Source: Nocardia arthritidis (lineage in GTDB: Bacteria > Actinomycetota > Actinomycetes > Mycobacteriales > Mycobacteriaceae). From it: a stretch of 64,000 nucleotides of DNA. The notes beneath the pieces are model-generated. The model searched no databases. It saw nothing but the letters and a program-made list of their open reading frames with translations, and was not told where the DNA came from. A program made the position numbers and the translations under genes. Where the stretch lies: NCBI RefSeq assembly GCF_011801145.1, contig NZ_CP046172.1:8556001-8620000 (forward strand), in the 5' to 3' direction. Shown one piece after another: positions 18,225 to 26,218 of this stretch. Position 1 is the first letter of the stretch; each line of letters begins with the position of its first letter.

Positions 18225-19115
18225 TCAGTGCTGGGCCGCGCGGGCAGCCGGTGAGGTCGCCAGATATTGCAGGGCTTTGTCGAGGCTGCCCATCGACGAC
18301 GGGTGGAATCTCGGCGCAAGATAGGGCGGGATCTCGGTGAAGAAGAATCCGATATTGGGTATCAGGCCGCGCCGCATCGCGCGAACGGCCTCGATCGGCC
18401 ATGGCTTCCACCACCGGTAGTCGGGGTCCTGACGGTAGAGCCGGTCGACGACGATGAAAGTGGTGCTCAGCAGGCCGATGCTCCCGATGGCGACGGTGCG
18501 GGCACGTCGGAGGTAACCGCCGTCGAGGTGCTGGAAGATATCGAACAACACGTTGCGGTGCTCGACTTCCTCGGCGCCGTGCCAGCGCAACAGATCCAAC
18601 ATCATCGGATGCATGCCCGCGGTTTCGAGCGCGTCGGCGTCGAGGAACCACTGCCCGACGATCGCGGTGAAGTGCTCCATCCCGGCGAAGAACGCCAGTC
18701 GCTCCTTGAGCCACTCCTGCTTGGCGCGACCGGTCAGCCCGTGATCGCCGAAGATCACGCGCAGCATGTGCTCGACGTGTCGCACGATCGAGTCGATGTC
18801 GATGCCCTGCTCGGCCAGCCGCTCGTGATAGCCGCCGTGCGAGTTGGCGTGCATCGCCTCTTGCCCGATGAAACCGATCGCCTCCTCCCGCAGGCGCTCA
18901 TCGGTGATGTAGGGCAGCGCCTCGGCCACGCAGCCGGCCATCATCTGCTCGCCCAGCGGGACGATCAGATGCATCACATTCCACAGGTGCGAGGCGAACG
19001 GTTCACCCGGGATGTAGTGCAAAGGCACGTCGCGCCAGTCGAATTCGACGTCGCGTGCGGCGATCACATGCGCTTCCTCGGTATAAGGCCGCGCCGTTGC
19101 GGAGTTCCTCGTCAT
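18225..19115 (-). CDS. PF10118 metal-dependent hydrolase-type protein
   Basis: 296 residues with the helical, His/Glu-rich pattern of the PF10118 family: HLIVPLGEQMMAG, FIGQEAMHANSHGGYH, GMEHFTAIVGQWFL and WHGAEEVEHRNVLFD, consistent with a di-metal ferritin-like centre. Family members are annotated as metal-dependent hydrolases and sit in actinobacterial lipid/ketone oxidation operons. The ATG at 19115 is chosen because the upstream extension to 19169 would run across the palindromic operator. It is divergent from the TetR gene at 19184, whose product probably represses it. The minus-strand genes from here to 14631 look like one operon. Confidence 0.82.
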   Translation of the reverse strand: MTRNSATARPYTEEAHVIAARDVEFDWRDVPLHYIPGEPFASHLWNVMHLIVPLGEQMMAGCVAEALPYITDERLREEAIGFIGQEAMHANSHGGYHERLAEQGIDIDSIVRHVEHMLRVIFGDHGLTGRAKQEWLKERLAFFAGMEHFTAIVGQWFLDADALETAGMHPMMLDLLRWHGAEEVEHRNVLFDIFQHLDGGYLRRARTVAIGSIGLLSTTFIVVDRLYRQDPDYRWWKPWPIEAVRAMRRGLIPNIGFFFTEIPPYLAPRFHPSSMGSLDKALQYLATSPAARAAQH

Positions 19116-19126
19116 GAGTCGAGAAT

Positions 19127-19161
19127 ACAAAGATACAAATTGAAGCGCAATGTATCTTTGT
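19127..19161. promoter_or_regulatory. TetR operator, inverted repeat
   Basis: ACAAAGATACA (19127-19137) and TGTATCTTTGT (19151-19161) are a perfect 11-bp inverted repeat with a 13-bp spacer. They lie in the 68-bp gap between the divergent PF10118 and TetR genes, so both promoters could be covered. Confidence 0.8.
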
Positions 19162-19183
19162 TCTGACACGGTAGTCTGACGAC

Positions 19184-19789
19184 ATGCCAGCCGCCTCCGT
19201 CGATCCGCTTACCGACGACATCCTCGACGCCGCCCTGGCCGTCTTCGAGGACGTCGGCATCCGCAGGAGCACCATCGACGACATCGCCCGCCGGGCCGGC
19301 ATCAAACGGGTCACCGTCTACCGACGCATGGGTTCCAAAGACGATGTGGTCCGCGCCGTGGTCCTGCGCGAATCCCAACGGATCATCGCGGCAGTGGCCG
19401 AACGCGCGAACGCCACCGGCACTCTCGAAGACCGCATCGCGGCCACCTTCACCGGACTGGTCCTCGCCCTACGGGACCACCCCCTCTACAACCGCATGCT
19501 GCGACTCGAACCCGACACCACCCTGCCGCGCATCACCATCGACGCCGCCGAACCATTGACCTGGGCCATCCACGCCGCCGTCATGATCCTCGGCCCCGAC
19601 CTACCCGACCATCTCGCCGACACCGACCTGCTCACCGAGCGCGTCGAAATCATCGCGCGCACAATCCATTCCCTGATACTCACCCCCAAAGCCGTCACCG
19701 ACCTGCACACCGAAGCCCAACTCACCCGCTTCGCCCACCGCCACATCACGCCCCTCCTGAACGCATCCTTACCCGCCACCCAGCCCTGA
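19184..19789 (+). CDS. TetR-family repressor
   Basis: 201 residues. The N-terminal HTH at residues 8-54 (DDILDAALAVFEDVGIRRST, then IARRAGIKRVTVYRRMGSKD) is standard TetR; the C-terminal ligand-binding half is helical and unassigned. It is transcribed divergently from the PF10118/reductase/SDR/monooxygenase operon and has the palindrome at 19127-19161 between them. It is therefore the likely local repressor, released by a lipid or ketone ligand (inference). Confidence 0.9.
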   Translation: MPAASVDPLTDDILDAALAVFEDVGIRRSTIDDIARRAGIKRVTVYRRMGSKDDVVRAVVLRESQRIIAAVAERANATGTLEDRIAATFTGLVLALRDHPLYNRMLRLEPDTTLPRITIDAAEPLTWAIHAAVMILGPDLPDHLADTDLLTERVEIIARTIHSLILTPKAVTDLHTEAQLTRFAHRHITPLLNASLPATQP

Positions 19790-19931
19790 TGCGGCGGCCG
19801 CGATCCCCACGAGTCTTCGGGTGAACGGTGCATCGGCCGGATTCGGCGGGTCAATGCCGCTGGTGCCCGAGGTCTAGCGGATAGAACGGCTCAGGTGGTT
19901 TTCGGATCCAGCGACCGAGATGTCGCGTCGG

Positions 19932-21449
19932 TTATCGGATTTCCGTTACCACGGCGGATGATTCGGGCAGGGCAGCTGGACCGGCCGGGACGTGGTGGAA
20001 GTCGGCGAAATCGACCTTGCGGGTGCGCCGGTGATATTCGGTGACGGTGCCGGGCCAGTTGGCCGTGACGCGGCCGTTGGCATTGCGGTACCAGCTGGCG
20101 CAGCCCGTCCACGCGGTGTGTTGCAGTCGGCGCTGGATTTCGTCGTCGTAGCGCCGCTCCACGTCGGCTCGCACCTCGAGTGCTGAATCGCGGTGGGCGG
20201 CAAGGTGTTCGATGAGCTGCCGGATATACCGAGCCTGCCGTTCGTGCATGAAGACGATAGATCCCGCGCCCAGGCTGGTATTGGGCCCGTAGACGAGGAA
20301 CATGTTGGGGAATCCGGGTACCGCGATGCCGTGATAGGCCCGCGCGCCCCCGCTCCACCGCTCGTGCAGATCCAGCGCATCGAGGCCGCGAATCCGCATG
20401 GGCGCCAGCGGTTCCTGTGCCGCGAATCCGGTGCCGTAGATGATCGCGTCCACCTCATGATGGACGCCGTCGACGGTGCGTACGCCGCGCGGTGTGATCT
20501 CGGAGATTCGCTCGGTGGTGACCTCGACGTTCGGTTGGGCCAGTGCCGGATAGTAGTTGTTGGCGAACAGGATTCGCTTACAGCCGATCGGATGGTCCGG
20601 CGTCAACGTCGCACGCAATGCCGGATCCGGTACCTGGCGGCGCAGGTGATACTCCGAAAGCCATTGCAGCGCGGCCGCTATGGGCCGGTTGCCGAGGATC
20701 GCGGCGGTCATGAGCTCGCCGACTCCCCAGAATCCGGCGCGCTCGACCGAGAGCAGCAGCGGTAGCACACGGAAGGCGCGCTGATGCAGTCGGCCGTACT
20801 CGGTGTCGGGTTTGGGGATGATGTGCGGCGCGGACCGCTGGAACACGGTGAGCCGCGCGACCTGCGGCTGAATCCGCGGAATGAATTGGACGGCACTGGC
20901 CCCGGTGCCGATCACGGCGACCCGCTTACCGGTCAAGTCGTAGTCGTGATCCCACCGCGCGGAATGAAATGCCTTGCCCTCGAAGGATTCCCGTCCCTGG
21001 ATGCCCGGCAGCACCGGCCGCGAGAGCACACCGGTGGCGGGCACGAAGACATCCGCCTCGAAGCTCTCGCCGGAATCGGTTTCGATATGCCAGGTGGCGG
21101 TTTCCGCGTCGAAGGCGGCGGCGGTCACCTCGATGCCGAACCGCAGATGCGGGCGAAGATCGTAGGCATCGATGACCCCGTCGATATAGCGCTGGATATC
21201 GGGTTGCAGCGAAAACCGGCGCGGCCATTCGGTATTCGGCGCGAACGAGTACGAGTAGTATGGCGACGGAATATCGCATCCGGCTCCGGGATAAGTGTTG
21301 TCGCACCACACCCCGCCCGCCGCGGCGGATTTCTCGAGCACCACGAAGTTGCGCAGACCGTGCCGCGCCAGCTCCGCGGCCATGGCCAGGCCCCCGAATC
21401 CGGCACCGACGATCAGCACGGACGGCCCGACGTCACGCGGCGCGCTCAT
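19932..21449 (-). CDS. Baeyer-Villiger-type flavin monooxygenase
   Basis: 505 residues with FAD loop GAGFGG (residues 15-20), NADPH loop GTGASA, and a fully conserved Baeyer-Villiger fingerprint FEGKAFHSARW (F156-W166, His162). It uses NADPH and O2 to convert a ketone to an ester or lactone. Its ATG overlaps the stop of the OYE-family gene (ATGA at 21446-21449), so the two are translationally coupled: a reductase for an enone followed by a ketone oxygenase. Compared with the paralogue at 14631, this copy keeps the catalytic histidine. Confidence 0.9.
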   Translation of the reverse strand: MSAPRDVGPSVLIVGAGFGGLAMAAELARHGLRNFVVLEKSAAAGGVWCDNTYPGAGCDIPSPYYSYSFAPNTEWPRRFSLQPDIQRYIDGVIDAYDLRPHLRFGIEVTAAAFDAETATWHIETDSGESFEADVFVPATGVLSRPVLPGIQGRESFEGKAFHSARWDHDYDLTGKRVAVIGTGASAVQFIPRIQPQVARLTVFQRSAPHIIPKPDTEYGRLHQRAFRVLPLLLSVERAGFWGVGELMTAAILGNRPIAAALQWLSEYHLRRQVPDPALRATLTPDHPIGCKRILFANNYYPALAQPNVEVTTERISEITPRGVRTVDGVHHEVDAIIYGTGFAAQEPLAPMRIRGLDALDLHERWSGGARAYHGIAVPGFPNMFLVYGPNTSLGAGSIVFMHERQARYIRQLIEHLAAHRDSALEVRADVERRYDDEIQRRLQHTAWTGCASWYRNANGRVTANWPGTVTEYHRRTRKVDFADFHHVPAGPAALPESSAVVTEIR

Positions 21450-22716
21450 CGCCCAGCCGCCCAGCGCAGCGGGCCGCGCGCCGCGTCCGCGGCGGTCCCG
21501 AGGAGGTAGGTGGTGAGCGTGGTCAGCGGATGCCGCTCGGGATCGGGCCGTTTATTGACCGCGATCCGCGCCATTTGCTGTGCGTACCAGGCGAGTTCGG
21601 TCATGCCGTCCACGCTGTCGATACCGAGCCGACGGGGGCGCACGGTGCTGACGGTCGCGGAGTCGGCAAGTACGCGGGCCGGGAACTCCGGATCCAGCAC
21701 CAGCGGACGAGCCATACCCACGAGATCGACCGCTCCGGAGGCGACCGCCTCGGCCATGCCCGCCGCGGTCCGGAAACCGCCGGTCAACAGCAGCGGCAGC
21801 GCGGTGGTGGCCCGCACCCGTTCGGCGTAGTCCAGGAAGTACGCCTCGCGCGCCCGGGTACTGGCCTTGCGTGGCTCACCGACACCCATCATCGCGGCGG
21901 ATTCATAAGTGCCGCCGGAGATTTCGAGCAGGTCGATGCCCTCCGCACCGAGCGCCGCCACCACCTCGAGCGATTCCTCCTCGCCGAATCCGCCGCGCTG
22001 GAAGTCCGCCGAGTTCAGCTTGACCGCCAGCGGGACCGCGGCCCCGATCTCCGCCCGCACCGCCCGCACCACCTCGAGCAGGAATCGGCGGCGGCGCTGC
22101 GGTGTGCCACCCCAGCCGTCGGTGCGCAGATTCGTCAGCGGCGAGAGGAACTGGCTGATCAAATACCCGTGCGCGGAATGGATTTCGATGCCGGTGAAAC
22201 CGTTGTCCACCGCGCTGCGCGCGGCCGCGGCGAAACGCTCGACGAGCGCGATGATTTCGGATTCGGTCAGCGCGCGCGGAGTCGCGAACAGCGCACGTTG
22301 ACCGGGCACCGGTACCGCCGACGGCGCGACCGAATTCCAGCCGAGCAGCCGTGGCACCTGCCGACCCGGATGGTTCAGCTGTGCCCACAGGTGCGCACCT
22401 CCCATTCGGGCCGCGCGGGTCCACTCGGCCAGTGCCCGGCGATCGGTGCGATCGTCGATGACGACATTGCGGGCCTCCCCCAGCGCGGTCCGATCGATCA
22501 TGATGTTGCCGCTGATCAGCAGCGCCGCCCCGAATGGGCCCACTTGCGGTAGAGCCGGATCAATCCCGGCGACGGATCGTGCGACGGACTCGCCAGGTTC
22601 TCACTCATGGCCGGTTTGGTCAGCCGATTGACCAGGGTGACCCCGCAGGGCAGCTCGAACGGCCGCGCCAGCGCCGCCACGGCGGTGTCCTCGGTCTCGA
22701 TGGGGGCAGAGGTCAT
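21446..22716 (-). pseudogene. Old-Yellow-Enzyme-type NADH:flavin oxidoreductase with one-base frameshift
   Basis: A flavin-dependent enoate/enone reductase barrel. The start (ATG 22716, RBS GGAAGGG) gives LARPFELPCGVTLVNRLTKPAMSE, the typical OYE opening. After LIRLYRKWAHSG the frame breaks at a run of four C (22528-22531). Restoring one base joins it to AALLISGNIMIDRTAL and the rest of the barrel, with HSAHGYLISQFLSP and the flavin-phosphate loops. The restored protein would have about 423 residues. As sequenced, only the segment from 22543 on is a long frame and lacks the first ~60 residues. This is the second homopolymer contraction in 6 kb, so a sequencing error is a real possibility. Confidence 0.85.
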
Positions 22717-22760
22717 CGTCGATCCCTTCCGGATAGGTCGCGCACTCGACATTCAGCAAC

Positions 22761-22798
22761 TGTGCGACTAATCTAGCGTTCTGTCGCATTGTCGCACA
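22761..22798. promoter_or_regulatory. Inverted/direct repeat in divergent promoter region
   Basis: TGTGCGAC (22761-22768) and GTCGCACA (22791-22798) are perfect 8-bp arms; an extra GTCGCA lies at 22783-22788. The repeats sit in the 97-bp gap between the OYE gene and the MpaB-type gene, a good place for the operator of the TetR protein encoded at 23699. Confidence 0.6.
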
Positions 22799-22813
22799 AG
22801 CGAGGAGTTATCG

Positions 22814-23680
22814 ATGGCCGAGACAGCGTTGTCGTTATCCGCCCCCGAACCGATCCGTCTCGGACCCGAGTCACCCCTGTGGAAAGCCGCGGGAGATTGG
22901 CGCGTCTACCTCATGACCCCCGCCACCAGTCTGATGTTGAACATGCTTCCGGGCGTTTCGGCGGGCGTGGAACAGCACTCCACCACCGTGTTCGTCGAAC
23001 CGTGGGCGCGGCTGTTCCGCTCGGTGCCGCAGATCCAGGAGGGCGTCTTCGATCCGCACATGGCCGAACGCATTCGGAAGTACCACGTCGACATCAAGGG
23101 CACCGATCAGAACGGCGAGCGGTATCACGCCCTGAGCCCCGAGCTCTACTACGCCTCGCACGCCATCTTCACCTACACCGTGTTGACCACCCTCGAGCTG
23201 TTCGATCACCCACTCACCGACTCCGAAAAGGCCGCCTACTACGAGGATTCGAAGATCTGGTTCCACAACTACGGCGTCAGCGACCGCATGATGCCGCGGA
23301 CCTGGCCGGAGTTCGAGGCGTACTTCGAGCGGCTGATCGCCGAGGGCATGGAGAACACCGCGGTCACCGATTATCTGCTCGACCTCTACCGCCACCCCGT
23401 CCGGTACCGGCCCGCCGGAATATCGCCCCTGGTCTGGCGCCTACTCGCCCCGCTGGTCGGCTCGCATGCCCGCCTGCTCGCGGCGGCGGCCGTTCCCGCG
23501 GTCTGCCGCGAACGCGCCGGGCTACGATTCAACCGGGTCGATCGCGCCCGATTCGCCGCACTGGCCGCCACCGTGCGCAGCGTCTGGCCGCGACTCCCCG
23601 AGCGAGTCCGGATCACCCCGCGCGCCTGGTACGCCAAGCAGGCCGTCCTACGGGAACGAGCGGGTCTGGCCGGGCACTGA
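22814..23680 (+). CDS. MpaB/DUF2236-family oxygenase
   Basis: 288 residues with the DUF2236 pattern of latex-clearing/MpaB-type haem oxygenases: PATSLMLNMLPGVSAGVEQHS near the N-terminus, a central HVDIKGTDQNGERYHAL and YYASHAIFTYTVLTTLELF, with histidines in the positions expected for haem or substrate binding. Family members cleave C=C bonds oxidatively or are of unknown role in actinobacteria. ATG at 22814 after GAGGAG. It is followed by a TetR gene on the same strand 18 bp later, suggesting a bicistronic, self-controlled unit divergent from the OYE/monooxygenase operon. Confidence 0.82.
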   Translation: MAETALSLSAPEPIRLGPESPLWKAAGDWRVYLMTPATSLMLNMLPGVSAGVEQHSTTVFVEPWARLFRSVPQIQEGVFDPHMAERIRKYHVDIKGTDQNGERYHALSPELYYASHAIFTYTVLTTLELFDHPLTDSEKAAYYEDSKIWFHNYGVSDRMMPRTWPEFEAYFERLIAEGMENTAVTDYLLDLYRHPVRYRPAGISPLVWRLLAPLVGSHARLLAAAAVPAVCRERAGLRFNRVDRARFAALAATVRSVWPRLPERVRITPRAWYAKQAVLRERAGLAGH

Positions 23681-23698
23681 TACCGAAGGAGTCCTCCG

Positions 23699-24283
23699 AT
23701 GCTGGCCGACCTGCTGTCGACCACCGATGAGCACGACGCCACCGCCGAGCAGATCATCGACACCGCACTCGCCGAATTCACCGAATTCGGCATTCGCCGC
23801 GTCAGCATCGCCGACGTAGCCAAGCGGGCCGGCCTGCATCGGGCCACCGTCCACCGCCGGTTCCCCACCAAGGACGATCTGGTGACCGCGGCCATGATCA
23901 CCTGGTCCCGCCGCTTCTTCGAAACCATCCTGGCCGCCGTCACCGATCTCACGGATTTCGAGGATCGCCTGGTCGAGGGATTCACCCTGTCGCTCAAAGG
24001 TCTTCGCTCCGACCCGCTGGTATCCCGCCTGCTCGTCACCGACGCCGACACCGTGCTGCCGTTGCTCACCACCCAGGGCGGCCCGGTCCTCACCACCGTC
24101 ACCGAATTCTTCGCCGAGCAGTACCGCGCCGCCCGCCCCGACGACCCCGACGTCGACATCGCGGCCGAACTGGCCACCCGCATCGGCCTATCCCTGATCC
24201 TCACCCCCGCCAGCCACGCCCCCCTGCGCACCGACGACGAGATCCGCGCCTTCGCCCGCCGCTACCTACTCGCCCTGATCTGA
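23699..24283 (+). CDS. TetR-family repressor
   Basis: 194 residues. The HTH at about residues 17-62 (EQIIDTALAEFTEFGIRRVS, then VAKRAGLHRATVHRRFPTKDDL) is classic TetR, and it is distantly paralogous to the TetR protein at 19184 throughout. The ATG at 23699 follows GAAGGAG. It is encoded directly behind the MpaB-type oxygenase and probably controls that gene and the divergent OYE/monooxygenase operon through the repeat at 22761-22798. Confidence 0.9.
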   Translation: MLADLLSTTDEHDATAEQIIDTALAEFTEFGIRRVSIADVAKRAGLHRATVHRRFPTKDDLVTAAMITWSRRFFETILAAVTDLTDFEDRLVEGFTLSLKGLRSDPLVSRLLVTDADTVLPLLTTQGGPVLTTVTEFFAEQYRAARPDDPDVDIAAELATRIGLSLILTPASHAPLRTDDEIRAFARRYLLALI

Positions 24284-24380
24284 GTCGGATGCCACCTTCT
24301 CGTCACCACAGCCCAGGCATGCGAGCAGGATCGCTTCGGCCGAACCGCAGCACCCCACTGCCGCCGATCAACGGGCGCGG

Positions 24381-24797
24381 TCACACCTCCACGACACGAA
24401 TTCGCTTGCCGCAGAGCTTGGTCATATCGTCCACATCCGAGGTCAGGATCACCGTGGGCGCGGCTGCGCGCAGCGCGGTCGCAGCCACAACGGCATCGAT
24501 CGCATATTTGTGACCGTGCAGACCAGCCTGACGAAGCAGTTCGATTGCGCCAAAAGCGATCTCGTCGGTCACGGGTTCGACCCGAAGCCGTGACAGGTAC
24601 CAGCGGAACCGATCGTTTTCGATCCTGGTGTCGTATCCCTCGATCGGCGTGAGCGCGCTGACGATCACCCGGAAATCGCTGTCCTGCGCTTCCCGGACGT
24701 ACGCGGTGGCCCGTTGATCCGCCGCGCACCACTTCGACAGACCCTCGCTATCCAGCACCAACGTCCCGGCGCTCAGTCGGCTTCGGGCTCGTGCCAC
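24381..24797 (-). CDS. PIN-domain ribonuclease toxin (VapC-like)
   Basis: 138 residues with the acidic PIN tetrad visible in LVLDSEG, ALTPIEGYD, KYAIDAVVAATAL and LTSDVDDMTKL. PIN toxins cleave RNA in a metal-dependent way and are held inactive by a partner antitoxin. Translation starts at a GTG (24797) inside the 3' end of the upstream gene, a 25-bp overlap typical of toxin-antitoxin pairs. Confidence 0.85.
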   Translation of the reverse strand: MARARSRLSAGTLVLDSEGLSKWCAADQRATAYVREAQDSDFRVIVSALTPIEGYDTRIENDRFRWYLSRLRVEPVTDEIAFGAIELLRQAGLHGHKYAIDAVVAATALRAAAPTVILTSDVDDMTKLCGKRIRVVEV

Positions 24798-25084
24798 CCC
24801 TGGTCCCCCTGCAACTCGGGCGAGGCCTTCACCTCACGAAACAACGCAGCCGCTTCATCCCTGAGCTCCTGCGGAATCACCCCGGCTTGATCCTCGTTCG
24901 CAATCAGCGCCTCCTCGAGCAGATCTCGCTCGATCTGCCGCTCGACGGCGGCATCGACATACGCGGAGAATCCACGCGCCCCAACCCGCTCCCTGATCGC
25001 CCGAATATTGCCCGCGCGCAGCGACACGCTGACCTTCGCCGCCGGCCCGTCGCCCGGGGGGTAATCCGCGGGTAGTGCACTCAT
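24773..25084 (-). CDS. Antitoxin of the PIN toxin (VapB-like)
   Basis: 103 residues. The segment AKVSVSLRAGNIRAIRERVG resembles a ribbon-helix-helix DNA-binding strand and helix, and FSAYVDAAVERQIERDLLEEAL a dimerisation helix; the acidic tail would bind the toxin. It precedes and overlaps the PIN gene. The operon is probably autorepressed by this protein. ATG at 25084. Confidence 0.8.
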   Translation of the reverse strand: MSALPADYPPGDGPAAKVSVSLRAGNIRAIRERVGARGFSAYVDAAVERQIERDLLEEALIANEDQAGVIPQELRDEAAALFREVKASPELQGDQGWHEPEAD

Positions 25085-25368
25085 ATGACGAGTTTACTAC
25101 TGGAAGTAGCAATACGGCTGGTAACCCTGAACCATCACGCGACACCAGTGGCGGGACGCGTATCCGACCGATAGCAGAATCGGCACGTCTCTGGCCGTCG
25201 CCTCCGCCAATGCTTCGGCGACCCTCTGCTCGGACAACCGCTCGATGCCGGCGCGGAATGTACCTAAGGCCGATGCCGAAAGTACTTATGCGCGACTGAT
25301 TCCCCGACCGTCGGATCTCAATAGCGTTGTGGTCAACACGAACAACCACGGACGATCAGGAGAATCCG
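25085..25368. other. Intergenic region containing the DUF255 relic
   Basis: About 280 bp between the toxin-antitoxin pair and the hydrolase gene. Apart from the relic at 25125-25232 I see no gene. The promoters of both neighbours must lie here. Confidence 0.5.
25125..25232 (-). pseudogene. Decayed fragment of a DUF255/thioredoxin-fold gene
   Basis: The minus strand reads VAEALAEATARDVPILLSVG followed by YASRHWCRVM, matching residues ~28-57 of the DUF255 protein at 1942 (DAEALAEAESRDVPILLSVG, then YASCHWCHVM). The first Cys of CxxC is replaced by Arg and there is no start, no remaining gene and no frame beyond. It is a remnant of a second copy. Confidence 0.8.
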
Positions 25369-26187
25369 ATGCCCTACTTCGACTCGCACGATGGCACCCG
25401 GCTGCACTACCAGGACTGGGGTACCGGGCAGCCGGTGCTGTTTCTCGCCGGTGGCTGGCTGAGCAGCACCTCCTGGGAGTTGCAGATGCTGCCGCTGTCC
25501 CGACAGGGACTGCGGTGCCTTTCCTACGACCGGCGTGGACACGGCAAGTCCGACTGGGTCGGCCACGGTTACGACTACGACACCCTTTCGGAGGATCTGG
25601 CGGCGTTCCTGGAACACCTCGACCTGCGCGATGTCGTGGTGGTCGCGCATTCCATGGCCGGTGGCGAGATCGTCCGGTACCTGACGCGGCACGGCAGCGA
25701 CCGGATCAATCGGCTCATGTTGGTCTCTGCGACCCTGCCGTTCATGGCTCAGGCCGCCGATAACCCGGACGGTGTCCCGAAGGCCGTCGCCGACGCGGTG
25801 AACGCGGCCCGCCTCGCCGACCGTCCGCTGTGGATGGAACAGAATGCGCAGGCGTTCTTCGCAACCCACTTGGGCAACCAGATATCTTCCGCGCGCATCG
25901 CGTGGATGGTGCAGAAATGTATGGACTGCTCATTGCTGGCGGCCGACGCGGTCATGGAGACCATCTTCACCACCGACTTCCGCGCCGAACTGCGCGAGAT
26001 CACGGTCCCCACCATGATCATCCACGGTGACGCCGATGCCTCCGCGATCATCGAACTCTGCGGACGCAAGACCAAGGATCTGATCCCGGTGAACACCTAC
26101 AAGGAATACCCGGCGACCGGTCACGGCATCATGATCACGCACGCCGAACAGCTCAATGCCGACATCGTGGACTTCATCAAGTCCTGA
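25369..26187 (+). CDS. Alpha/beta hydrolase (non-haem haloperoxidase/esterase type)
   Basis: 272 residues. The nucleophile elbow is AHSMAGG (Ser in GxSxG-like context), the acid is in IHGDADAS and the histidine in ATGHGIMITH. The opening FDSHDGTRLHYQDWGTGQPV and YDRRGHGKSDW are typical of the cofactor-free haloperoxidase/arylesterase branch. Cytosolic, with no signal peptide. ATG at 25369, preceded by AGGAG. Monocistronic in context. Substrate unknown. Confidence 0.88.
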   Translation: MPYFDSHDGTRLHYQDWGTGQPVLFLAGGWLSSTSWELQMLPLSRQGLRCLSYDRRGHGKSDWVGHGYDYDTLSEDLAAFLEHLDLRDVVVVAHSMAGGEIVRYLTRHGSDRINRLMLVSATLPFMAQAADNPDGVPKAVADAVNAARLADRPLWMEQNAQAFFATHLGNQISSARIAWMVQKCMDCSLLAADAVMETIFTTDFRAELREITVPTMIIHGDADASAIIELCGRKTKDLIPVNTYKEYPATGHGIMITHAEQLNADIVDFIKS

Positions 26188-26218
26188 TCACCGCGGGATA
26201 GAACCGAGCGCGGCGTGG

